Shown here one piece after another: positions 33,701 through 43,800 of a stretch of 64,000 bases of DNA; position 1 is the first letter of the stretch; every line of letters begins with the position of its first letter. Below the pieces are notes generated by a model. That model saw nothing but the letters and a program-made list of their open reading frames with translations. It had not been told where the DNA came from and ran no database searches. Made by a program: the position numbers and the translations under genes. Location: assembly GCA_030248135.1 (NCBI GenBank), contig JASANC010000117.1, positions 1 to 64,000 on the forward strand, given 5' to 3'. The stretch is from Theristus sp. LFF4_11. Taxonomy: Eukaryota > Nematoda > Chromadorea > Monhysterida > Xyalidae.

Positions 33701-36159
33701 CTGCGACTTCCTTCCTGCCATGGAAGGTATTTTTGCCATTTTGCCCACTCCTAAAAATGGTTTCCAAATAAACCCCCCCCCCAAAAAATAAAGCCCCCCC
33801 CCCCAAAAATAAACCCCCACCCCCAGAAGTCGCTGAAGAAATAAACCCCCATGGGGGTTTATTAGAGGTAATACGGTATGCAGTTTTATCAGTGTTCTGT
33901 AACCTTTTTAAACTTGCCTGATTCTGCACGTATTTCGAGTTGAACTCATAATTGCTCGTTTCTTCTTCAGTACATTTGTTTGTTTCTGGGGCGAGCGGAA
34001 TACCGAAGAATTTGAATCCCTTCTGCGTAAAACAGTGCTTCGTCTTTGATTCGCCCATGTGCGATGCCTTCAAAATTAGTTCAAAAATACGTCTTTCCTT
34101 GTACCCAACCATATTCTTATATCCGAATTTGAACACTGTGCTCTGCGAAAAAAGTGTGAGGTGCGTGAAAATCGACATGCTACTGTACCTTGTTTCCGGT
34201 GGTGGTCTGCATGAAAACCAGTTTAGCGCCGAGCACCGTTTGCGCGCCGAAAAACGTTCCAAATTTGTTGACCCATGTCATGTAAGCTATTTTTCGAGCG
34301 TTTTCATCAGCCACATTGGCCGCGACGAGTCGACGGAGTTCCCGTGCAAACGATTCAGTGAAATAGTCAGAACGGGTGCCCTCCGATTCTACTGAGATCG
34401 TGTACACGTTGCACTTCGCCGACATCCGCAGCAACTGGCCGTTTTCCTCTTTCATGAACGACTTCAACTCGAATTTGGTGTTCTGTTCACTAAATCCACC
34501 TTCGAAAAGCGGCGGAAGATTCGAAATTGTTACGCCTCCTTTGAAAGTGATGTCAGGTGAAACTACCTTAAAGCACATGCGTCACGATCTTACAACAAAA
34601 AGTTATTTGTTCACAACAACAAGAGATGGTATATTCTTTCTATTTTCAATACATGGTGACGTACCTTCATATCCATGCCGATTCCACTGCTCTCCATGAG
34701 CGAATGGCGGTATGATTCCGTGGACTTTTCAATATTAACGTTGAAGGATGTGTCGCACGCAAGAGAGCCCCTGTAGCCAATGCCTGGCTGCTGCTTAATC
34801 GCACCGCATTCGTCCTGTGTTTTACAGCACAATTGTAGAGATAATTCGCAGCACTTGCGACAAAAAGCGCCACTCCATATACTTGACAGATACATGTATG
34901 GGTGGACTCTTCTTGTTTGAAGCCTTGTTGATCATGCTTTTTGGCGTGCAAGGTTTTTCAATACAGCAACAACAGAAAGATTTCGTACCGTGTAGGTGGG
35001 ATTGAATATTTGTGCCTTCCATCCGGGGTCGGTTCGTGGACTGGACGGGTTGCCATGCAACAAATCGTAGCCAAACAATGCTGACACCATGTTTGGCGGC
35101 AGTGTGGGGGGAGGGGGCAGCGGTGTGGGACAATTGCCAGCAGTCGGATCACTGAATGTTTGTGGCTCAACGACTGCAAGTTAATAACCATGCGTTGTGT
35201 TTCGATTCGTTGCAGTTATAGGGTCCGTACATAGCATTCATGTGTTTGCTCGGTGCAGAAAACATGCGACTGTAACATTTGTAACAATTAGATAAAGCAT
35301 ACCCGTGCTCGTTTCCCACATTTTGTAGCCACACTGTTGCAGCACCAGGTTGCCGTCATTCTGCATCACCAGCATTTTCGTGTCCCTTTGATTGCACTGC
35401 TTGCTGCTTGTGGTTGACTGCCAGACCGCTTGCTTTTGCTCGTTGAACAGAACAAGATTACAGTCGTCCCCAAGCGTCAAAACGCTGCCTCCAGTCGACT
35501 GAAAACAATATTCCATTGCAATCCGCTGAAACTCCGAGCTGCATTGAGCAGCCCTCGGCGGCAGCATACAGTGACCACAATCATTGACACATGGGATGGA
35601 ACGTCATAGACTGCGAGGGAACGGTATGGGACACGTGTTGGGGCATAGTGCACAACAGCGACGAAACGGTCACGAAAGCGTGGCAAACTGGGTTATCCAA
35701 TTCTTCCCACACGTTTCGTCGCGCTTGTGCCTCCATGCATCATCAGCACCATGTTCCATCCCGGTCTACAACATTGCATCCCACGCGTCACTTTATTGTG
35801 GTGCTGTACAATACAGTTACAGTTTCCACACTGTTTACAACGCAATCGTTTTCTAAAAATCAATTTCAAAAATGCTTGCCAATGGTAGTTTGAAAAGCCG
35901 ATTCATGTCGTTTTCCATCGCATAAACACCGAGCGTGTTTGCGTCTCTGAACTCGAATGCGAATTTTCCATTTTGGCTTGTCAGCGAACCGCCGGGTGTC
36001 AGAGACTCGCCTGCTTTTAGCACGTCAGTCGCTTGTGCAGCAACGCCAAACAGCACGCACGACTGTTTTTTGGAATTTTGGATGTTGTTGTTTTTTGAAA
36101 TGCCGTTTCATAAACACGTTCTGTCACGCAACACTTGAACAAAAAATGTAACTTACCAT
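30703..36159 (-). CDS. L1: secreted bulb-lectin/MACPF/EGF-like/CTLD mosaic protein
   Basis: Eleven coding exons plus a split start join without a frame break (712 aa): ATG 36159-36157, 36062-35880, 35498-35303, 35173-34989, 34814-34665, 34566-34189, 34142-33918, 33402-33249, 32438-32415, 32293-32138, 31503-31244, 30927-30703. Residues 1-12 are a short hydrophobic start. Residues 13-127 form a bulb-type mannose-lectin domain (ESLTPGGSLTSQNGKF, GDDCNLVLF, MQNDGNLVL). Residues 128-491 are MACPF-like: LFGYDLLHGNPSSP, DPGWKAQIF, WVNKFGTFFGAQTVLGAKL near the Y-G-T-H signature, and SLQEWSD. Residues 500-590 are Cys-rich and EGF-like (INCGCGITDTCPTGQQC). The rest is CTLD-like (LTIEQAKKRCAHI, TLASL, SCV). 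MACPF proteins insert into membranes; lectins would give targeting. The exon 1 and exon 6 donors are GC. The signal peptide is unusually short, so the true start may differ. Confidence 0.8.
31571..31735. mobile_element. MITE with GGGATGGAACG-type ends in an L1 intron
   Basis: Inverted ends near CCAAATTGGGATGGAACGGG and TGTTCCATCCCGTTCTAG. The same insert is in L2 (about 41785-41945), and a related one sits in the first long intron of both genes (35586-35765, 46020-46195). These insertions predate the duplication. Confidence 0.65.
32510..33170. mobile_element. TIR element in L1 intron with an open centre
   Basis: Arms read GGCCCAAAAATCCCTTTACAG at the left and an inverted CGTTAAATAACGAATTGAAACTG at the right. 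The centre (32805-33026, reverse strand) is open for 73 codons with a Cys-rich end. L1 splicing skips it with matching phase, so it is not counted as an L1 exon. The L2 counterpart is longer (42745-43715). Confidence 0.65.
33423..33876. mobile_element. CCCCCATGGGGG MITE in L1 only, 454 bp
   Basis: Ends CCGTATTACCTCT / AGAGGTAATACGG, flanked by TA on both sides. Long C runs and two CCCCCATGGGGG palindromes lie inside. L2 lacks it at the matching intron position (near 43918) but has another copy elsewhere. Confidence 0.85.
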
Positions 36160-38008
36160 GAATGTGAAAAGCATCGTTGGGAAACCAGATGGGTCTAATG
36201 AGTTGCGTGAATGTTGTGTTCAAATCGAGGAATCGCCTGATCTGCAACGTGAAGGCACACGGGGGCGTTTTGTGAATATCAAAAGTGTTTCGCCGGAAAA
36301 AAACTCAGTGAGGTGGTTTTTTCAATGAGGAGATTCAAAGACACTGGACCAAAGTCGATGACTCGATGCAGCACCGACCCGTGCGACGGTGTGGTGGAAC
36401 ATCGGCCAATCGTCTACAGGGTGTTTCCTTCAGCACCAAAAACTTTTAGAAGTCACCTCCAGTACCGAAACCATGACAGCAGAACTCAGGAGGTTGGCAC
36501 GCTGAGCTCAAGATTTGCGTTGACAACTTGTCACAAAGGAAACACCCTGCAGACAGTGGGCCGGCGTTGCGCCACACCGCGGCAACGGTTTAGCACACAA
36601 CTTGCTAGCCAACAGTGGCAGTTAGTTTTCAACCTTCCAAATGATTTTGGAAACTAAATGGCTCAGTTCGTTATTTGGAGGGTCTTTTATACCCCTGAAA
36701 CCGGATGTTTTGCTGCAAACTGAATTAGATAAGCAAATTCATGCAAACACAGCTGCCGCTTTTTTCTTCAATTTCTATCCTTTCAAGAATGTTCTATCTA
36801 TAGTTACGCAGAAACAAGTTATTGTTATCAAGCAGACGTTATCAGGTGTAAGCATGCTTATCACGCTAATGACGATCATCAGCAGTTTGGAACACACCCA
36901 TTTTCTCATTGGAATGATAAAAATCACTAAATGACGGCGTTCTTTCGGCGTACGACGCACAATGGGAGTTTTTGGTGAAATGAACATTCGGTGAATGCAA
37001 CCAGAACTGTACGAAGTTTGCGTTTGGAATGAAATGAAGGCTGGAAACGATACAAAATTTTAAATTGGGTAGAAACCCCATTTTTACTTTGATCCCATTT
37101 TTTCGCACGGGGTTCTTTGCAAAAAAATATGACATGTTTGAGCAAATATACCATACATAGTTTCACACTATGTTTGAGCAAATATACCATAGTTTCACAC
37201 TATATTTGAGCTTTCTGCGCTCGAGCATTCTTCGTACAGTATGAGTACTTCTCGAGCATTGTCATGTTTGTAGCCAAAATCACAAAAACCACAAAACTGA
37301 TGCTTCTTTATTTGAAGATAATGCAGAAAATGACCATTGCATCGGATGAAATTTGAGGAGCTCCGTGCACAACCACCGAAACACTCACTTGGAAAAACGT
37401 TCGTTCGCTTTTATGATCTTCCAATGAATCAGCTTTTATTTCATGACATCTTGAAAAGTAATTTTGACAAACAACACAACCTTCACAAAAAATTCAGATG
37501 CGAAAAAATCCGCATGAAAGTTTCATGATGAAAACAATGAATCACATGATGCAAAATGGGGACCAGAACAACACCGTAACACTGAAAAAGTGAATGAAAA
37601 ACTGTAAAACTGAATAATCAAACAATCCCTCCAAAAACCAACCGCATTAGACCAGAAATTGTAATCAACCAATCAATTATCAACATCGTGTAAAGCAAGA
37701 CGTTTTTTCGTAACAAACACTAGCCCCAGAATGAAAAAAACCGAAATTTCACTTTTTTTGTCCGCGCTGTCACCGCACAGTATAATTTGAGAAGTTGATA
37801 TCAAATTGAAAACAGCAGCAACCACATGAGTGAATGAATGCTGACTTGACCAGCATCCAAGTTAACAAAGTATCCGCATCACAGTGAAAACAGTGAACTG
37901 CTTGACGAATGTCGCTTCTTTGCGTACTTATGAGATCAGAACCGGTGTGAGTAGTGAGACTTTTTTCCATTTCACATCTACCAATTGGATATCCATTTCT
38001 TTTTTCAA
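36160..38008. other. L1 upstream spacer; small MITE
   Basis: 36419-36553 is a MITE with CAGGGTGTTTCC / GGAAACACCCTG ends, shared with L2 (46810-46942). A frame at 36247-36157 leads into the L1 start with a good GTAAGT donor and may be 5' untranslated. 37130-37205 repeats TTTGAGCAAATATACCATA. No other gene is supported. Confidence 0.5.
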
Positions 38009-39637
38009 TCACTTTCGACAAATGACCACAAGTGCGTATATCAGTCCGGGCAGATACCCCAGCAGCGTCAACAAAATCTAAAACTCGCAGTCGCATCCCA
38101 CCTCCAGGCAAACCCCGACTGGCTGGAAATTTGAAAGCAGCTCTCTATTTTTAACTTTTTGATTTCACTGCACGTTTTTAACTCTAAACTACACTATAAC
38201 TCCAATTTTTTTAAACTCTAAACTACATTAAACTCTAAACTCTAAGCGGCACGGAGGGGCCACAGTTGACGACCTTCAGATCACTGGAGTTCGCGGATGA
38301 CGTGGTCATATTTGCTCAGACCACGCCCTCACTGCAGCGAGGCCTGAACGCTCTGACGAATGCAGCTGGACGGGTCGGTCTGCGTTTTGCGCCGGCAAAA
38401 TGCGAATTGCTCGCCGCAGACTGGCCCGCCGGGGAAGCGGCAGATGTTACGATCGACGGCGTGCAGGGGGCGGTAATAAACGCGAACAATGACTGTTCAG
38501 ATGATGTTCATCGGCGCATCAAGCTGTCTGCCCTGGCGTTCCACAGCCTGCAGCGGCTGTGGCGATCGCACGACGTTTCAGTACGCACAAAGGCACGAGT
38601 GTACTCGGCGTGCATCCGCTCGTCGCTGCTCTACGGCTGCGAATTGTGGTCGCTTAACAATTCAATATTAAATAAAATAAAAGTGCAAGACAATCAGTGG
38701 CTCCGTTCCATCACCGGCACTCACTGGTCTGATCGCGTCACAAATAAAACCGTGCAACGTCGCGCATTCGGGCCGAAGGCGAACACTCAGGGCGACATCA
38801 CGCAGCTGATTCAGCTGCGACGTCTACGGTGGCTGGGGCATGTGGCGCGCATGAGTCCGAGCCGCATTCCCGCGCGGGCGATCATGGCGTGCGCGGAGCG
38901 TGATTGGCGGCGGGCACGAGGGCGACCGAAAGTGACGTGGCGAGAGACCACAAAAACTGAGACAAAACCGCTATACACCAACGCGAGAGGGCGCATTCTG
39001 TTTCCGCGTTCGGAGACGGCTGAGAAGCGAGGCGACTACAGCAGTTGGTACCGCACTATTCAGGCGAGCGCGAACGACAGGCAGCGATGGTCGGCAAACA
39101 TCGAGGCGATCACGTACAAAACCGGAACGGTGGTGAACGGCGTCGAGGCCCGAACAACGGGAGCCGCGCTACGCGGAGCGACGAACTAAGTCAAGTAAGT
39201 CAAGTCTAAACTACATTAGAACTCTAAATTATAGAATCAGCTGATTTCCTATAATTTAAGGGGCATTCATAAAGACAAGAATCAGCTGATTTCCTATAAT
39301 TTAAGGGGCATTCATAAAGACGTATTTAGTGACCGCATAGCTATGTTTTAACACTGCTATGCGTCAATAAAAACTACCGCATGAATGCCGCTATAGAGTT
39401 TGACTGTTTAGGCTATGCACTGATTGGTTATGGATCACGTGTGTGAGGCATTTTTTCTGTGTGCGCGCAGGCATTGCTGCGGAGGTGCGCGGAGTCTGTC
39501 GTGCGTACAGAAAACATGTTATATCACGGTGATCATCAACCAATCAGCTAATAGCATATAATTAGAGTTCGAGCGCATCAATGACACAACGCTGCACACT
39601 CACTGGACAGAGGATGGCACACACGATCTTCGGGCAG
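38009..39637 (-). pseudogene. PMP3-D: broken PMP3 gene
   Basis: Relative to PMP3-B, exon 2 (38122-38009) has a 6-bp loss and an in-frame TAG right after GCDCEF, removing the second helix. Exon 1 (39637-39604) keeps only PKIVCAILCP and its donor. Its first codons, including the ATG, are replaced by a CAGGGTGTTTCC-ended repeat. The intron holds the composite MITE and a reverse-transcriptase fragment. No functional product is possible. Confidence 0.9.
38250..39200 (+). pseudogene. Non-LTR (RTE-like) reverse transcriptase 3' fragment
   Basis: The open frame starts within RT at SLEFADDVVIFAQ (the FADD catalytic box). It continues through LLYGCELWSLN, RLRWLGHVARM and GRPKVTW and ends with a stop at 39187-39189. 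This late part is typical of RTE-type elements. A short AAGTCAAGTAAGTCAAGT tail follows. It is 5' truncated and inserted in the PMP3-D intron in the opposite direction. The frame is still open over 300 codons, so the insertion is fairly young. Confidence 0.85.
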
Positions 39638-40400
39638 CAGGGTGTTTCCTCCCACCCCCAATTTTTTGGGGCCACCTCAGGTGTTGCAACCGTGACCAAA
39701 AGGGGGTTTTCGAATACACTGAGTTCAAAAATCTTATTTAGAATTTTGCCCGACGCTTCTACTGTGCTCTAAACGCGTATGTCATGGGTATGAGGAGGGA
39801 AATTTCCTTAAAAAGAAATTTAAAAATAAAAAAACGCGTCAGAAGGCACCTGAAATTTTGTTACGAATACAAATCGAGGTCGCTAAGTCCGAATATAATG
39901 TTTATTTTGCTATACGGATTACTCCGCATTCTAAAAACGGCCTTTATGGTGACGGAAAGGAAAAAATTGAAAAAATTGGAAACTAGTCAAAAAATATATG
40001 AAAGCTGTGCCGTAAATACAAATCGAGGTTGCTGAGTCCGAATACAGTGTTTATTTTGCTGTACGGATTACTCTGCACCCTAGAAACGGCCTCTATGGGG
40101 ACGGAAAGGGAAAAAATATAAAAAATCGGAAACGAGTCAAAAACTTCCGAAAACTGTGCCGTAAATACAAACAGATGTCGCTGAGTTTGATTATGATGTT
40201 TATTTTGCTATAAGAATTACTCAGCACCCTAAAAATGCCCTCTGTAAGTACGGAAAGAGAAAAAAATTAAAAAATCGGAAACTAATCAAAAAAATTTGAA
40301 AACTGTGCCGTAAATACAAATCAAAGTCGCTGAGTCCGAATATAATGTTTAGTTTGCTATACGAATTACTTCGCACCCTAAATAGCGCTTCTGGGCAAGT
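39638..40400. repeat. Tandem repeat, ~150-bp unit, about four copies
   Basis: AAATACAAATCGAGGTCGCTG-like segments recur near 39860, 40014, 40163 and 40311, each followed by ATAATGTTTATTTTGCTATA and a GACGGAAAG segment. The array replaces the start of PMP3-D exon 1 and its upstream DNA. Confidence 0.8.
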
Positions 40401-40403
40401 GTG

Positions 40404-40638
40404 TTAAGGCCCATTCATACTGCCGCAAATAGCCGTGCGGCAGCGCACGTTGCCGTGCGGCAGCTTGCGGCAGCATGAACGTGCGTATGCTTGAGCATGT
40501 GTTCTAAAACAGCAATTGCGGCAATTTGCGTCTATGTGCGTCAATTCGCGGCACGATGCGGCAGCATGAACGATGCCGCCACGTGACGTGACGTAACGCG
40601 ACGCGACGTGACGCAACGCGGTAGTATGAATGGGCCTT
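40404..40638. mobile_element. MITE with AAGGCCCATTCATACTGC ends
   Basis: Inverted ends AAGGCCCATTCATACTGCCG and CGGTAGTATGAATGGGCCTT. The centre is rich in GTGCGGCAG and GCGACGTGACG repeats. About 232 bp, flanked by TTA/TTTA, with no open frame of note. Confidence 0.8.
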
Positions 40639-40881
40639 TATTTTGTGATGATGAGTGTGTTGATGTGGATGCTTTGCTTTATGCAACGCTTGATTTGCTG
40701 CTTAGCTGATGTTTCAGAAATGTCAGAGACAGCAACAATTTTTTCTTTTTTTTCTGTTCAAACATCTGGAATTCAAGTTATGAAAGTTTCTGGATTAGAA
40801 AATTGCAGAGCAAGTATGTCATCACGTGAAAAGGTCGGACATACGACTCAACAAATATTATATTATAACGCTGCAGGCTGC

Positions 40882-43800
40882 TCATGTGTTGTATGGACAT
40901 ATCGGAAAGTCACAGAAGCTGCAAACGAAACATGAGATGCTGGTGAGCGGCGGAATCGAAGGGAACGCAAGCATTTGGCCTTTGCACGCCGTTGACGAAG
41001 CAGCGGGGCCAACGCAGCTGCCGGGGTTTGGGATCTTCAACGATAACATGTAGTGTTTGTTGTCGATTATCTGCTCGGTGTCTGCTGTCCAACAGATGTC
41101 GTCCATCTGTGCATCATTTTTGGAATTGTTTAAGTCGACAACATTTCAACATCAAAAAATGTTTCTGTCACTGAATTCACCACACATTTGTGTATCATAT
41201 TTTTCTGGAGTCCGTAGAATCTAGGCGGTTGCACTCTGAGATACCACAATGCTGCGGAAAAAAGGCAGTTGTAAAAAGCCAGCAGGCAGTTCATAAACAG
41301 CCAAGATGGCCGACATGCGTTTTCCGTATCACGTTTGATTTTCGAGCACGTTTTTACATGTTTCAGTTGCGCTGTTTTCCAACTTTCATCATTTCATTCT
41401 GCGGAGCGGACCGAGAAAAAGATGATACGTGTAATGTGTGCATTCTTCTTGCAGCATACCTTGATGCCATTATCAACGTATTTTTCCTTGATCTGGGCGT
41501 TCACCCATGAGAGACCACCGCGGCAGAAGAGGCTGGCAAGCGTGCCGTTTTTACGAATGTAAGCACATCTCCTCTTGGCCTGCTCGATCGTCAAACCACG
41601 GTCGAAGAACACTTGCAATCGGTTGGTGCAACGCGTTGTGGATTGGTTTCCGTTTGGTTTGCCAAAGGCGCAGTAGTCAGACGTGGAACAACTGGTGAAG
41701 TTCAGCGGATCGCAAACTGTGTGTCAAAACTCGACACAGTGCAAATGACCACCACAATAAAGTGACATAGCAAATAGAACCAAATGGATAGAACGTTCCA
41801 AATTGGGATGGAACGGGAGGGAACACGTACATTGAGGCACAGGGTGAACCGTGGCAAAAGTGGGATATCCCATTCTCCCACCGGTTTCGATGCGCGGTTG
41901 AGCCCTATGCAACAGTATGCTCAGCACGTGTTCCATACCGTTCTAGGTATCAGATATATGCCAGTTTGTAACCCCATGCGCCACTTTACAGTGTACATTG
42001 GTGGTCACTGTGGATGCAACGGAACGGACGCAACAACTGTGGTTGCAGCAAATCGTGTTCGTGGCATAATGTGTATGTCATTTTTGTTTTCTCTTCTGAG
42101 TTGCAGAATGAATCGAGTTGCATCCCGGCATAGATTCATCCGACGGAAAAGAAAAATTGTCAGTCGATTCATTGTTTATAAACGTGGGTGGAAATTCAAA
42201 ATCCGCTGTTTCTCGAGACTTTTTTGGTTTTTCTGCAAAACTTCGAAATTGATTGAATATAAAATATTGGCATATCACTCTATGCCATGAACACGAAGAG
42301 ATGCAGAATAAAAATTCAGCTGAAATCTAACAGCCTGCAAAAACAAAAAAAAAACAAATGCAAGTTGCAACTCGCACCTTCATTTTTCTGGCAAAGATAT
42401 CCGGTTGGCTCGGTAGCGTCATCAATGCACTGCTGGCCGGTCGGACATGTGTCTGTTATGCCACAGCCACAGTTGATGCCCGCAGTCTTGCAATGTTCCA
42501 GGAACAACGGCAGCAACCACGTTACAAGTGTTTCTGTGAAAATGATGTTTTTGATTCAAACTACAACACCACTGTATTCGTGATAGTGAGTCCAAATATT
42601 TTTAGGAAAATGGGCTTTGAACACTTTCAGTTCTCCAATCGTTGCTTGTCTTACTTTGCTCGTCCGAAGCGTTGGCGCCTGAAAATAACATCAGAAAAAC
42701 AGCAATTTTGAAAGATTACAGTTCAGTCAAAACAACAAGTATGTACAGGGTAGCCCAAAAGTCCCTTTACAGTTTCAATTCGTTATTTCACGCGTTATAT
42801 TCAACCGATTCTTATGAAGTTTAGGGCTTTTTGTTTTTTGTGGGCATTTTGTTTAAATTTTGAATTACCGAAATTTATCAATTATAGCAAAAGTTACAGC
42901 CGATTCAATTTTTAACACCATTTTCGCTGAATTTTTTTGCCACAAATTTTTTCAAACGTCCAAATGCAACAAAATAAGTTTGGGATTGATTTGAAGTGTT
43001 TTTTTGAAAGATTAGCAATTGGATAAATCAGATTCCAACAGTTCTACATCCGTCTAGTCTTGTTTTCGGTGCAGGCACAAATCGAGGTGACGCGTGAAAT
43101 CAGTGAGTGCGCGCAATCACAGTCGGCAAAAAGCGCGACAATTGCGCGGCTTGTCATCTTCGGCTGCTGTTTTGTGAATAGACAATTGCCGGCCGCGATG
43201 GAATCTGTTCTTTTCCGAACTTCCAACAAAAACATTGCTGCACAACGATTGGACTTTTGTAACATTCATACCAGGCAGCTATTAAAAAACAGCTGAGGAT
43301 TCGTGAGTTTTTCGGTTTGGGTTGTGGAAAACCTGTTTAAATGAAAAAATTGGTCTTTGCAAAACTTTGAACAACAGTTGCGAATAAAAAGAAAGCGAAA
43401 ACAAAAATCAAATGCTGTGTGGCCCAATCCTGAGGCAACATTCGCATGCACGCAGTGCGTGTGCTTGAAACTCGGGCAACACACGCGCGCGCGCTGGAAA
43501 ATCGTGTTGAAAATTGGATCGGCTGTAACTTTTGCTAAAATCAATGAATTTGGGTAACTCAAAAACCAAACAAAATTCCCACGTCTCTATTTTTAAAACC
43601 TCAAATTTCATGAGAATCGGTTGAGTATAACGCGTTAAATAACGAATTGAAACTGTTTGTTTGTTTGTTTGTTTGTTTCCCCCTCTGTTTGTTGGCCACC
43701 CTGTACAACAGTCATATTGTCTAATTTATTCGTCAATTTACCTGCAGGTACAGCGCCAGCCAATTTCAAATTGTTAATCGTCAGCAAATTGACGATTGGA

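Larger units (their letters stand above)
30489..38150. repeat. Segmental duplication, copy 1
   Basis: Colinear with 40786-48340 over the whole L gene, its upstream spacer and the PMP3 second exon. Differences are point changes, small indels and a few copy-specific MITE insertions. The PMP3 part also matches 28690-29411, so the basic unit is one L gene plus one PMP3 gene. Confidence 0.9.

Noticed and set aside
36157..36247. Frame MQIRRFLDLNTTF as the coding start of L1
   Set aside because: Its phase at the GTAAGT donor does not match the next exon; it is more likely 5' untranslated.
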